Assembly: GCF_024305035.1 (NCBI RefSeq)
Contig: NZ_JAMWZB010000019.1
Coordinates: 1-64,000 of the forward strand
Direction: 5' to 3'
Length of the DNA: 64,000 bases
DNA from: Algoriphagus sp.
GTDB lineage: Bacteria; Bacteroidota; Bacteroidia; Cytophagales; Cyclobacteriaceae
Under the pieces are notes generated by a model, which was not told where the DNA came from, did not search any database, and worked only from the letters and a program-made list of their open reading frames with translations. Position numbers and translations under genes: made by a program. This document shows, in pieces, positions 55,456 through 64,000 of the stretch; position 1 is the first letter of the stretch, and each line of letters opens with the position of its first letter.

Positions 55456-58089
55456 ATGTCTATTGCCAGCAAATATGACCCCAGTTTGGCGGAAGCCAAA
55501 TGGTATACCTACTGGATGGAGCACAAGCTTTTTTCCTCCAAAGTAAACCCAAGCAAAGAACCCTATACGATTGTCATCCCTCCGCCAAACGTCACAGGAG
55601 TCCTCCACATGGGACATATGCTGAACAATACCATTCAGGATGTGCTGATTCGTCGGGCACGGATGCAAGGGAAAAACGCCTGCTGGGTTCCAGGTACGGA
55701 CCACGCTTCGATTGCGACAGAAACCAAGGTCGTCAACCTGCTGAAAGAAAAAGGGATTGAAAAAAAGGATATTTCCCGAGAGCAATTTCTCAACCATGCC
55801 TGGGAGTGGAAAGAAAAATATGGAGGGATCATCCTTGAGCAGCTCAAAAAACTAGGGGCATCTTGTGACTGGGATCGGACAAAATTCACCATGGACGCGG
55901 ACCTGAGTGAAGCAGTCACGACTGTCTTTGTGGACTTATATCGAAAAGGTAAAATCTACCGTGGAATCCGAATGGTCAACTGGGATCCCAAAGGACAAAC
56001 CGCCCTGTCGGATGATGAAGTAATTACCAAAGAAATCGCCTCCAAACTTTATTACATCAAGTATAAAATTGAAGGGACAACGGATCAATTTTTAACCATT
56101 GCGACTACACGCCCTGAAACCATCATGGCCGACGTAGCCATCTGTATCAATCCCCAAGATCCACGATTTGCCCATCTTAAAGGTAAAAAAGCAATCATTC
56201 CTTTAATCAATCGCGCTATCCCCATAATTGAAGATGATTACGTAGACATGGAATTTGGTACGGGTTGCCTTAAAGTCACTCCGGCCCATGACATCAATGA
56301 CTACGAATTGGGAATCAAACATAAGCTGGAGGTAATCGACATTCTCAATGACAATGGAACCCTCAATGAAAAAGCCCAGATTCTCATTGGAGAAGACCGT
56401 TTTGTAGCCAGAAAAAAGGTTGCCAAACTACTTGATGAAATCGGGCAACTGGATAAAGTGGAAGATTATAAATCCAATGTCGGTCACTCCGAGCGTACCG
56501 ATGCGGTAATTGAGCCCAAACTTTCCCTGCAGTGGTTTCTCAAAATGGATGAAATCACCAAACCGGCCTTTTCCTCGGTCATGGAGGATGTCATTCAACT
56601 TCATCCACCCAAGTTTAAAAATATGTATCGGGCTTGGATGGAAAATGTCCGAGACTGGTGTATCTCCCGCCAACTCTGGTGGGGACATCGGATCCCTGCC
56701 TTCTATCTTCCAAATGGAGAATTTGTTGTTGCAAAAACAGCACAGGAAGCCCTTCAACTTGCTAACAGCCAATTTGGAACCAACTACGTCTTGGCAGATC
56801 TCAAGCAAGACGAGGATGTACTCGACACCTGGTTCAGCTCATGGCTTTGGCCCATTTCGGTTTTTGATACCGAAGTATTTTCAACGGGCAAGCCTAACGA
56901 GGAACTCAACTATTACTATCCGACCAATGACCTGGTGACTGCACCGGAAATCCTGTTTTTCTGGGTCGCTCGGATGATCATAGCCGGATATGAGTACTTG
57001 GGTGAAAAGCCCTTCAAAAATGTCTACCTCACCGGAATTGTGCGGGATAAATTAGGACGAAAAATGTCAAAGTCCCTCGGCAACTCTCCCGATCCACTTG
57101 AGCTCATCGCTAAATACGGAGCCGATGGAGTCCGTACCGGAATGCTCTTCTCGTCCCCTGCAGGAAATGACTTGCCCTACGATGACAAGTTAGTCGAGCA
57201 AGGACGAAACTTTGCCAATAAAATCTGGAATGCCTTCCGCTTGGTTCAAGGCTGGGAAATCGACCCCAACTTGTCGGGAAGGTCGAATACGTCTTCAATC
57301 GGCTGGTTTGAAAATCGGTTCCAGCAGGCTTTGGCAGAAATCAACGAGCATTTCGAGAAATTCCGCATTTCAGATGCCTTAATGGCAACTTATAAACTGG
57401 TTTGGGATGACTTCTGCTCGTGGTATCTGGAAATGATCAAGCCTGCCTATCAGCATCCGATCGATCAGCAAACCTACGACCGGACCATCGAACTATTCGA
57501 AGACGTACTCAAAATCCTCCACCCGTTCATGCCCTTTATTACCGAGGAGCTTTGGCATCAAATCAAAGAAAGAAGTGTCGGAGAATCCTTGATTTTAGCT
57601 CCATGGCCAGAGGTAAAAGAATTTGATCAGAAAACCATCGATGACGCGGCACAAGTCTTTGAAGTTGTCTCTCAAGTTAGAAATCTCCGGGCTTCCAAAG
57701 GAATGTCTCCAAAAGAATCCCTTGAACTGACGATCAACACAAAAACCCCAGAACTTTACCATCAATTTGAATCTGTGCTGGTCAAGTTGGCCAATCTTTC
57801 CTCCTTGAGTTTCTCCGAAAAAGTAGAAAATGCGATGAGCTTTGTAGTCAAATCCGACGAATGCTTTATCCCGATGAGTGACTCGATTAATATTGAGGAA
57901 GAAAAGGCGAATCTTCAAAAAGAGATTGAATACACCAAAGGATTTTTAGCCTCTGTGATGAAAAAGCTCTCCAATGAGCGATTTGTTGCTGGCGCTCCTG
58001 CTCAAGTCGTGGAAAATGAGAAGAAAAAACAAGCCGATGCTGAAGCCAAGATCAAGGCTCTGGAGGAGAGTTTGACGAAGTTGGGATAA
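55456..58089 (+). CDS. valS: Valine--tRNA ligase
   Basis: An 877-aa class I aminoacyl-tRNA synthetase. The HIGH motif is HMGH (51-54) within [13 protein letters not shown], and KMSKS is at 536-540. The editing domain (about 180-340, [13 protein letters not shown]) lies between them. The anticodon-binding domain is followed by the C-terminal coiled coil (about 810-877) of long bacterial ValRS proteins. Single gene with its own terminator. Confidence 0.97.
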   Translation: MSIASKYDPSLAEAKWYTYWMEHKLFSSKVNPSKEPYTIVIPPPNVTGVLHMGHMLNNTIQDVLIRRARMQGKNACWVPGTDHASIATETKVVNLLKEKGIEKKDISREQFLNHAWEWKEKYGGIILEQLKKLGASCDWDRTKFTMDADLSEAVTTVFVDLYRKGKIYRGIRMVNWDPKGQTALSDDEVITKEIASKLYYIKYKIEGTTDQFLTIATTRPETIMADVAICINPQDPRFAHLKGKKAIIPLINRAIPIIEDDYVDMEFGTGCLKVTPAHDINDYELGIKHKLEVIDILNDNGTLNEKAQILIGEDRFVARKKVAKLLDEIGQLDKVEDYKSNVGHSERTDAVIEPKLSLQWFLKMDEITKPAFSSVMEDVIQLHPPKFKNMYRAWMENVRDWCISRQLWWGHRIPAFYLPNGEFVVAKTAQEALQLANSQFGTNYVLADLKQDEDVLDTWFSSWLWPISVFDTEVFSTGKPNEELNYYYPTNDLVTAPEILFFWVARMIIAGYEYLGEKPFKNVYLTGIVRDKLGRKMSKSLGNSPDPLELIAKYGADGVRTGMLFSSPAGNDLPYDDKLVEQGRNFANKIWNAFRLVQGWEIDPNLSGRSNTSSIGWFENRFQQALAEINEHFEKFRISDALMATYKLVWDDFCSWYLEMIKPAYQHPIDQQTYDRTIELFEDVLKILHPFMPFITEELWHQIKERSVGESLILAPWPEVKEFDQKTIDDAAQVFEVVSQVRNLRASKGMSPKESLELTINTKTPELYHQFESVLVKLANLSSLSFSEKVENAMSFVVKSDECFIPMSDSINIEEEKANLQKEIEYTKGFLASVMKKLSNERFVAGAPAQVVENEKKKQADAEAKIKALEESLTKLG

Positions 58090-58117
58090 TGATAACAAAT
58101 CAATTGCTGAGTTATTC

Positions 58118-58152
58118 AAAAAATCCAGTGTCGAGAAACGCTGGATTTTTTT
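58118..58152 (+). terminator. Rho-independent terminator after valS
   Basis: Stem AAATCCAG (58121-58128) pairs with CTGGATTT (58141-58148) across a 12-nt loop, followed by a T run. Confidence 0.78.
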
Positions 58153-58242
58153 GAAATATCGTGGTATGGAGCGTTTCAGATTTTTAGGTCTAAGCTGAAA
58201 TACGAACTCGAGTACATGTTAGCCTGTACTGCTGACTAATCA

Positions 58243-58494
58243 TACGAAGCGCTTCGGTTCTTGGAAAATGCTTTTTTGCTATCCAATTGCTGGGAAGTAT
58301 CCGATTCAAAAGGTCAAGGAAAGGCTCAAGATGGAGAAGGCCGGATGGAGAGGTTTAAAAATAGAAATCAATCTTCACATTCCTTTAATCAAGGAATCGA
58401 AGAGAGCATAGTTTCAAAGATTTTTGAGGCTTATTTTCAACTTTTTAACGCTTTAAAAAGAAAGAAGAAAAAAAATGTCTCAACTCAACGATGA
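58243..58494 (+). pseudogene. HepT-like HEPN toxin remnant (internal deletion)
   Basis: The frame from about 58243 reads YEALRFLENAFLLSNCW, like the N-terminus of HepT (HI0074-type) proteins, then jumps to QDGEGRMERFKNRNQSSHSF. The last part contains the HEPN RNase motif RN-x3-H at RNQSSH, followed by the closing helix IFEAYFQLFNALK. Intact HepT proteins are about 130-140 aa; the middle (about 50 aa) is missing, and no ATG precedes the frame. The stop overlaps an ATG (ATGA) of the MntA remnant, as in intact hepT-mntA operons. Confidence 0.72.
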
Positions 58495-58770
58495 AACCTG
58501 AGTTTAAATTTGGTCTCAAGACTGAAACCCTCGATGAAATTCAAGCCGTTTTCAAAACGTTGGGAAAGGTGGGAAAAGCTACTATTTAGGTTTTTTCCAA
58601 GATAATGCAAACAAATCCGACATGGATCCTATTTTGGCAGAAAAGCAATTTAGTCTCAAAAAATTGTCAAAAATTGAACTGAGTTGGATGACATGCTATT
58701 GCCTTCCAAGATCGATCTTTCGTACTGCATCTGATTGATCATCCAGACTTGGGAAACATCTCAATAAAAC
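58491..58770 (+). pseudogene. MntA-like nucleotidyltransferase antitoxin remnant
   Basis: The ATG at 58491 opens FGLKTETLDEIQAVFKTLG and stops at 58587. In another frame NANKSDMDPILAEKQFSLKK follows (from about 58605), keeping the DxD metal-binding pair. Then, in shifted frames, LDDMLLPSKIDLSYC and LIDHPDLGNISIK occur, as at the end of minimal MNT proteins. The GSRAxG nucleotide loop is lost. Several frameshifts and a deletion make it non-functional. It is the antitoxin half of a dead HEPN-MNT pair. Confidence 0.72.
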
Positions 58771-58891
58771 GAGGAAAATCCCATGATATGAGAAACTCTA
58801 TCCTTTCATCCTGATCTTTTTCAAAAGGAATTATCTCAGTATTTAGGATCTGATAGGGATTTATAAACCCTTTGAGTATTAACGTAAATAA

Positions 58892-59698
58892 TCAAAGCTC
58901 CCGAATTCTAATCTCCCGAAACAACACCCCCTGTCCCTCGCTTTGCAACCCGATATAGCCTGACTTGAGTGGGGTCCCATCGACTTTGATGGCAGGATTA
59001 TACCGATTGGCGACACCACCGCCGATTTGAGGTTTGCTGTACGTGAGAACTGTATCGCCATTGACTAGGTGATGCACGATAGAGTCTCCGTATACGATTA
59101 ATTCTGCTTTCACCCACTCATCCCACTGGAAAGTCGGCGAAGTGGAATTAATGCAATGCCGCTCATCGATCTGTCCATCAAAAACCACATCAGTCCCCGG
59201 GCTACACATGTTTCCCGTAGGTCTTGACTGTCCCGCATTCTCTTCAGCCAGCATCTGATACTCCACTGAAATCGGCCAATCCTGTTCCTTTAAAATCGTT
59301 TCCGGAGCCTGAGAATGAAACATGATCCCCGAATTGCGGTAGGTATAAATTGGGGCATCTTCCAGCCACTGTTCCGTAAATCGATACTCCCATTTCAAAT
59401 GAAAATTGGAAAAGGGTTTTTCAAAAAACAAATGGCCATATCGCTCTTCGAAAGCATCGTAGTCCTCGTAATTCACTTCGATAATTCCATCCTTCACCCG
59501 AAACGTTTGGGCATAATTCTCCCCTGTTTCGTGATGATGGATTTTCGGAATCCACCCCTCTAAATTTTGACCATTGAACAGCTGAATCCAATTCGTCTCT
59601 TGGGTAGGCTCCTGCATTGAGTTACCCGGTTTTTGCGTACAAGAAACACTGAATAAAAAGAGGAAAAAGGTCAATGTTGGGAAAAGGGAAATCTTCAT
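58892..59698 (-). CDS. DUF1080 (3-keto-disaccharide hydrolase-like) lipoprotein
   Basis: A 268-aa exported protein. The ATG at 59698 gives a signal peptide with lipobox (FLFSVSC); an upstream in-frame ATG (59731) gives a poorer one. The DUF1080 beta-sandwich shows IQLFNGQNLEGW, the FSNFHLKWEYRF strand, YRNSGIMFHSQ, and the ending SGYIGLQSEGQGVLFREIRI. The family includes exported enzymes or binding proteins for modified sugars. Single gene. Confidence 0.9.
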   Translation of the reverse strand: MKISLFPTLTFFLFLFSVSCTQKPGNSMQEPTQETNWIQLFNGQNLEGWIPKIHHHETGENYAQTFRVKDGIIEVNYEDYDAFEERYGHLFFEKPFSNFHLKWEYRFTEQWLEDAPIYTYRNSGIMFHSQAPETILKEQDWPISVEYQMLAEENAGQSRPTGNMCSPGTDVVFDGQIDERHCINSTSPTFQWDEWVKAELIVYGDSIVHHLVNGDTVLTYSKPQIGGGVANRYNPAIKVDGTPLKSGYIGLQSEGQGVLFREIRIREL

Positions 59699-59758
59699 AG
59701 TCTTCTTAGTGGGTAAAATTAAGCAATTCAATGGACTGAAATAAGCGAGATTTTTGGC

Positions 59759-60631
59759 TTATGGTCTGGTGATGAATTGAAAACGTCCGGGATCTATTTT
59801 TACTTCGATTTCCTCTGGATTTCCTTTCAATTCCCCGTCAATCTGAAATTTCACTCCTGCAGTGTTTTTGATTTTACAGGAAGTGAGGGACCAGGATTGA
59901 ATTCCATCCCCATCACCCATTTCTCCCGAAATCAGACTTTTTGACACATCCAGAAAATCCTCCAAAGATTCGATGTTAAGTGAAATCAGCTCAAACTTTC
60001 CATCATCCAATTTTCCAGTTGGATTAATTACTGCTCCAGTACCAAAACGATCCCCATTGGCAATTAACAGCATCCGAGTCTTGACCTCCCATTGTTTTTG
60101 CTCTGTCTGAATCAAAAAAGTGGATTTTTCTGTTGAAAAAAGCTGTGAAAACGAACTTTTTATATACCCCAGCATTCCCCGCCCTTCTTGCTGCTCAAAC
60201 TCCTCAATCAGTCTGGCATTGAATCCAAAATCAGCCAAATGCAAACACAACTCCCCATTGATATCTACTGCATCCATGGAGATTTTCTTCATTCTACGAA
60301 GCGAATCCAAACCATCTTCCAGCTGATCAATCCCTAAGCATTTGGCAAGGCCGTTGGCGGAGCCCAGTGGCAAAATCGACATCAGAATGGGCTCCTTCAA
60401 ACTTTCGGCGACAAGCTTGACCGTACCGTCACCTCCGGCGATGAGGATCAATTCAGGCAGAATTTCATCGATCTGATGCTTTATTTTCAAGGCATCATTT
60501 TCACCTGTGGTTTGGAAATCAAACAGGTCATAGCCAATCAGATTTGCTGTTATTCTTTCTTTTAAGTCCGTTAAGGTAACTTCTCCGGTGCCTGATTTGG
60601 GATTGAATACTAAGAGTGCCTTGAGATTCAT
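59759..60631 (-). CDS. Diacylglycerol kinase-family lipid kinase (YegS/DgkB-like)
   Basis: A 290-aa cytosolic lipid kinase with the NAD-kinase-like fold. The nucleotide-binding region is FNPKSGTGEV (9-18), the catalytic loop IAGGDGTVKLVAESL (about 63-77), and LPLGSANGLAKCLG replaces the more frequent PLGTxNDFAR. It may phosphorylate diacylglycerol or a related lipid. Its start overlaps the stop of the upstream APP1-like gene by 4 nt. Confidence 0.88.
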   Translation of the reverse strand: MNLKALLVFNPKSGTGEVTLTDLKERITANLIGYDLFDFQTTGENDALKIKHQIDEILPELILIAGGDGTVKLVAESLKEPILMSILPLGSANGLAKCLGIDQLEDGLDSLRRMKKISMDAVDINGELCLHLADFGFNARLIEEFEQQEGRGMLGYIKSSFSQLFSTEKSTFLIQTEQKQWEVKTRMLLIANGDRFGTGAVINPTGKLDDGKFELISLNIESLEDFLDVSKSLISGEMGDGDGIQSWSLTSCKIKNTAGVKFQIDGELKGNPEEIEVKIDPGRFQFITRP

Positions 60632-61605
60632 GAGGAAAAGAGCGCGAGGTTTTTGGCGAGTTGAATTGCATCATGGGTTGTTTTCACAAAGTGAAATCCC
60701 AAAGTAGCTTGAAGATAATCTCTTTTTTCTTCAATAAAATGATTGGGTTTGATTTCACGGATAAATATCGTTTTAATCCGATCTGGAAATTCCTCCTTGA
60801 GTTGAGCATAAATCTCCGGATCATGCTGTCCACTGTCTCCGACTAAAATAAAGTTCATTTCGGGAAAGAAGGAAAAAAGAAAGCGGATTTTATCAAATTT
60901 ATGGTCGTGGCTTCCTCCTCCGGAAGTCCAGATGTTTTTGAGGTTAATATGTTTGTCCTTTAATAAAATCGGGCCCAATGGGATTTTTCGAAATTCTAAA
61001 AAATCACGAATCAAATCAAATAAGGACCAATCACTACTCGAAACATAAAACACTTCCGTATTACCATGAACAGATAGCTTTTGGTAAAACTCGGAAACCC
61101 CTGGAAATGGCCGACGGGTATAGGCATTTTTGGAAACGGAAAGCCAAAACTTTTTTCCAATTTGAGTGGCATGGGAAATCAAAATTGTATCGTCAATATC
61201 AGAAATCACTCCATTAGAGGAATGAACCTCATAGATCGGAATTTCTGACTCTTGGTAGTTTATACCTTCTTCTTTTTCAGGGAATGAAAACTGCACTTGA
61301 GTTTCACCCGAACTGGGAAGTACGCATTCGAAAACCCCATCCTGATCACTGGTCACTTTTTCCTCGCTATCACCTTTCGAAATGAGCACGGTAGTTTCAG
61401 GGATACTCGTCACGGCATACCGCCTAATGGCAGCCAAGATATTTTTAAAAGAATTATTCCGGGCTTTTGGGCGGCTTTGTTTATAGGCTGAAATCACCCT
61501 TCCCTTGATGTAAACCTGAGTTCCATTGCTAAGTGCCAAAAAAGGCTCAATCTGAATCAAATCCAGTTTACCGATCCATTTCAAAAATTTATTTTTAAAA
61601 ACCAT
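60628..61605 (-). CDS. APP1-like phosphatidate phosphatase-family protein (DUF2183)
   Basis: A 325-aa protein with the DUF2183 domain. The haloacid-dehalogenase-type catalytic motif is in SDIDDTIL, with YVSSSDWSLFDLIRDFL and VGDSGQHDPE as conserved partners. Yeast App1 dephosphorylates phosphatidate; the bacterial substrate is not known. I start at the ATG at 61605 (MVFKNKFLKW); a longer frame would run into the terminator region of the previous gene. It is the first gene of a two-gene operon with the lipid kinase. Confidence 0.85.
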   Translation of the reverse strand: MVFKNKFLKWIGKLDLIQIEPFLALSNGTQVYIKGRVISAYKQSRPKARNNSFKNILAAIRRYAVTSIPETTVLISKGDSEEKVTSDQDGVFECVLPSSGETQVQFSFPEKEEGINYQESEIPIYEVHSSNGVISDIDDTILISHATQIGKKFWLSVSKNAYTRRPFPGVSEFYQKLSVHGNTEVFYVSSSDWSLFDLIRDFLEFRKIPLGPILLKDKHINLKNIWTSGGGSHDHKFDKIRFLFSFFPEMNFILVGDSGQHDPEIYAQLKEEFPDRIKTIFIREIKPNHFIEEKRDYLQATLGFHFVKTTHDAIQLAKNLALFSS

Positions 61606-61630
61606 GTTAAAAAGATAGGAGATTGTATGA

Positions 61631-61655
61631 TAAAAAAAAACCCGATTATTCGGGG
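61631..61655 (-). terminator. Rho-independent terminator after the M42 peptidase gene
   Basis: On the minus strand CCCGA-ATAA-TCGGG (61641-61654) is followed by nine T residues (61632-61640), 9 nt after the M42 stop codon. It separates that gene from the APP1-like gene. Confidence 0.78.
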
Positions 61656-61663
61656 TCTTTTTA

Positions 61664-62716
61664 TCAATGCTTCCAATCAAAAGTATCCAGGTTTTCCAGA
61701 CAAGTCACCAACAATTCAATGGAGTCCGCGATATCCTGTTTATGTGCCATTTCAATTACTTGATGAAGGTGTCGGGTCGGAATGGAAATCGCACCTGCAA
61801 TCGCTCCTTGTTTTCCCATTCGCTGCACGCCTGCCGTGTCCGTTCCACCGGCAGTAAGTATTTCAGGTTGCCAGGTGATTTTTTCCTTTTCGGCCATTTT
61901 CTTCATGAAGTCCACCATTCGATAATCACAAATTGTCATGGCATCCATGATTTTAATTGCAGTTCCTTTTCCGAGTTCGGTGACTTTTTCATGAGCTTGA
62001 GCACCGGGCACATCAAAAGCGATGGTGGTGTCTAACGCAATTCCAAAATCCGGGTTAATTCCATGTGCGGCTACATTTGCACCTCGAATTCCTACTTCTT
62101 CCTGTACAGTAAAAGTGGCATAAACATCGTAGGCCGGATTTCTAAGTTTTTTTAGCGCTTCGATTAAGATAAAAACTGCCACTCGATTATCAATGGACTT
62201 ACAATTCACACAATCGCCCATTTCGATCAGCTCCCGATCGCGGGTCACCGGATCTCCGATGGAAATATACTTTTCCACCTCCTCTTTTGGCATTCCCAAA
62301 TCGATAAAAAAATCGGAAGTCTTGGGTAATTTATTTTTTTCTTCCGGACTCATCACGTGAATTGGCTTGCTGCCCATTACTCCTACGAGATCTTTTTTGC
62401 CGTGGACGATTACCCGCTGAGCTGTCAAGGTTTTAGGATCGAACCCACCTAGGGTATGAAATCTCACAAAGCCATTTTCATCGATATGGGTGACCATAAA
62501 GCCGATTTCATCCATGTGGGCTGCCACCATGACCCGCTTCCCATCCGGATTTCGAGCTCCCTTTTTTAACGCAATGACATTTCCAAGATTGTCTGTTTTG
62601 ACCTCATCGGCATGAGGAGTGACCAGTTCAATAACCAAATCCCGCACTCTCTTTTCAAAGCCCGGCGCACCGGCAATTTCACAGATTTGCTTGAGCAACT
62701 TTACATTTATATCCAT
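61664..62716 (-). CDS. M42-family aminopeptidase
   Basis: A 350-aa cytosolic metallo-aminopeptidase of the tetrahedral TET/FrvX/PepA type. Metal ligands are seen as AAHMDEIGF (His), SIDNRV (Asp), VQEEVG (Glu-Glu), ALDTT (Asp) and IPTRHLH (His). Full length, with the start ATG 52 nt after an A+T-rich stretch. It removes N-terminal residues from peptides. Confidence 0.92.
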   Translation of the reverse strand: MDINVKLLKQICEIAGAPGFEKRVRDLVIELVTPHADEVKTDNLGNVIALKKGARNPDGKRVMVAAHMDEIGFMVTHIDENGFVRFHTLGGFDPKTLTAQRVIVHGKKDLVGVMGSKPIHVMSPEEKNKLPKTSDFFIDLGMPKEEVEKYISIGDPVTRDRELIEMGDCVNCKSIDNRVAVFILIEALKKLRNPAYDVYATFTVQEEVGIRGANVAAHGINPDFGIALDTTIAFDVPGAQAHEKVTELGKGTAIKIMDAMTICDYRMVDFMKKMAEKEKITWQPEILTAGGTDTAGVQRMGKQGAIAGAISIPTRHLHQVIEMAHKQDIADSIELLVTCLENLDTFDWKH

Positions 62717-62834
62717 CCTATTCGTTTAGCAATTCAAGGCTAAAAATACAATTTTTATCCCTAACTATTTTTTTAATTGATTAAAAAAGGCGCTAAGTTT
62801 TAATCCTAGCGCCGCGAGTATGGTAATGTAGAAT

Positions 62835-64000
62835 TTAATATGCTCGAACCGTCTTCCCTTGCATAAAATTGACAAAGGCTCGATTTACCACCTGTGTACC
62901 TCCATCGGTTGGATAATCTCCGGTAAAATACCAGTCTCCGAGATGATTTGGAATACACTTGTGCAAATTTTCCACCGTTTGATAAATGACACAAACCTCA
63001 GCTTTCAGCTCGGGCGCTGTTACTATTTCTGCTATTTTATCGGAAATTTCATCGTCAGTAAATGGGGCATAGACCCGCTTGATAAAATTCTCCGTGGACA
63101 GGGGATTAGCAATCGCCAAGTCATACACTTGATCCAGAATGGGCTCCATTTTTCGCTCTTTGACCAATGCCAATGCTGCACGGAAAGCGATAAATTCTTT
63201 CATTCGAGACATGTCAATTCCATAACAGTCTGGGAATCGAATCTGAGGAGCAGAGGAAACGATCACAATCCTCTTGGGATTTAGTTTATCTAAAGTCGTG
63301 AGAATACTTTTCTCTAAGGTTGTACCCCGAACGATGCTGTCGTCAATCACCACTAGGGTATCCACCCCCGGTCGAACCACCTCATAGGTGGTGTCGTAAA
63401 CACTGGATACCATCGTATCCCGATCATCATCATTGGTGATAAACGTTCTTAGCTTGACGTCTTTACTGACCAGTTTCTCCACTCTAGGACGGAAACTGAG
63501 CAATTCATCCAAATCCCCAACATGGGGTTTCCCGTCCAACAATACCTCTTTTCGCTTGGCAACCAAGTATTCATCCAACCCTTCGATCAAACCCAAAAAG
63601 GCTGTCTCGGCGGTATTGGGGATATAAGAAAAGACTGTATTTTTCAGATCAAAGTCAATGGCTTTAAGAATCTGGGGAATTAATGCTTTTCCTAAATTTT
63701 TTCGCTCTTGATAAATATCCGGATCCGTACCTCTTGAAAAATAAATCCGCTCAAAACTACAGGATTTCTTTTCTCGGGCTGGCATCACTTCGGATTCCGT
63801 GTAGGAACCGTCTTTATTGATCACCAAAGCATGACCTGGCTTGATTTCTTTGATCGCTTTAAAATCAATATCAAATGCTGATTTGATCGCTGGCTTCTCG
63901 GAGGCCACCACGATAATTTCTTCATCGGCATAATAATAAGCAGGACGAATACCCGATGGATCTCGAACGACAAAAGAAGAACCGTTTCCAATCAATCCGG
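62835..64000 (-). CDS. Amidophosphoribosyltransferase-like protein (C-terminal part, start outside the window)
   Basis: The last 388 or so codons of an open minus-strand frame that runs off the right edge. The region includes NGSSFVVRDPSGIRPAYYY of the glutaminase domain and the PRPP-binding motif VVIDDSIVRGTT in the phosphoribosyltransferase domain. The ending, HLGDWYFTGDYPTDGG and VNFMQGKTVRAY, is found in the long PurF-like proteins (about 630 aa) of Bacteroidota. That version is a paralogue of classical PurF, so I leave the symbol empty. The catalytic N-terminal cysteine lies outside the window. Confidence 0.9.
   Translation of the reverse strand, partial: GLIGNGSSFVVRDPSGIRPAYYYADEEIIVVASEKPAIKSAFDIDFKAIKEIKPGHALVINKDGSYTESEVMPAREKKSCSFERIYFSRGTDPDIYQERKNLGKALIPQILKAIDFDLKNTVFSYIPNTAETAFLGLIEGLDEYLVAKRKEVLLDGKPHVGDLDELLSFRPRVEKLVSKDVKLRTFITNDDDRDTMVSSVYDTTYEVVRPGVDTLVVIDDSIVRGTTLEKSILTTLDKLNPKRIVIVSSAPQIRFPDCYGIDMSRMKEFIAFRAALALVKERKMEPILDQVYDLAIANPLSTENFIKRVYAPFTDDEISDKIAEIVTAPELKAEVCVIYQTVENLHKCIPNHLGDWYFTGDYPTDGGTQVVNRAFVNFMQGKTVRAY

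Noticed and set aside
1..64000. CRISPR arrays, tRNA or rRNA genes, full insertion sequences
   Set aside because: No regularly spaced repeats, cloverleaf-like segments with CCA-type ends, rRNA motifs or transposase genes were seen by eye.

Overview
The window looks like chromosomal DNA of a Bacteroidota bacterium, most likely a Cytophagales member related to Cyclobacteriaceae/Algoriphagus (genus placement is inference). The evidence is two SusC/SusD outer-membrane pairs, CarboxypepD_reg-like N-termini, GSCFA, DUF4260, DUF1801 and 6-bladed beta-propeller families, many lipoproteins, weak Shine-Dalgarno sites and A+T-rich intergenic DNA. Most of it is ordinary metabolic and envelope gene content.

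Layout. The left edge (1-54, minus) resembles the 5' end of a group II intron next to a strong hairpin terminator. 477-5003 is a SusC/SusD pair. 5063-15081 is a plus-strand run: PBP4-type carboxypeptidase, a truncated YhcG/DUF1016 remnant, an S9 peptidase, DUF1801, GSCFA, a YyaL-type thioredoxin-domain protein and PriA. 15694-20967 holds an esterase, a three-gene ABC exporter (adaptor, permease, ATPase) and a class C beta-lactamase-like hydrolase. 21124-30482 is the accessory region described below, followed by the putrescine genes aguA and aguB. 30596-32634 is a decay zone: an intact DUF4160 gene, a broken DUF2442 gene and a large gene with about five lesions. 32759-43612 contains hydrolases, including a tandem-domain esterase interrupted by an amber codon, and a cluster of small membrane proteins with a winged-helix regulator. 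43754-50541 holds metabolic genes (sugar isomerase-like lipoprotein, flavin reductase, exported flavodoxin with a 35-residue partner, GDPD, fumarylacetoacetase, CocE-type hydrolase). 50822-55192 is a second SusC/SusD pair. Then come valS, a degenerate HepT/MntA toxin-antitoxin remnant, a DUF1080 lipoprotein, a lipid kinase overlapping an APP1-like phosphatase gene, an M42 peptidase, and the C-terminal part of an amidophosphoribosyltransferase running off the right edge.

The most interesting part is 21124-28605. A five-gene minus-strand operon encodes a 65-residue peptide with a double-glycine leader, an exported CarboxypepD_reg-domain protein, a multi-span membrane protein, a membrane-anchored TlpA-like thioredoxin and an ABC transporter with an N-terminal C39 leader peptidase. 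This is the architecture of a peptide secretion system. The operon lies between two diverged direct repeats of about 0.7 kb. Each repeat runs from the 3' end of the agmatine deiminase gene, through a shared leader, to the start codon of the peptide. In the second copy the leader now drives a 6-bladed beta-propeller lipoprotein. A retained peptide start codon and an 8-base A tract there put the natural ATG of the lipoprotein out of frame. I infer that the island arose by duplication or cassette insertion at the end of aguA.
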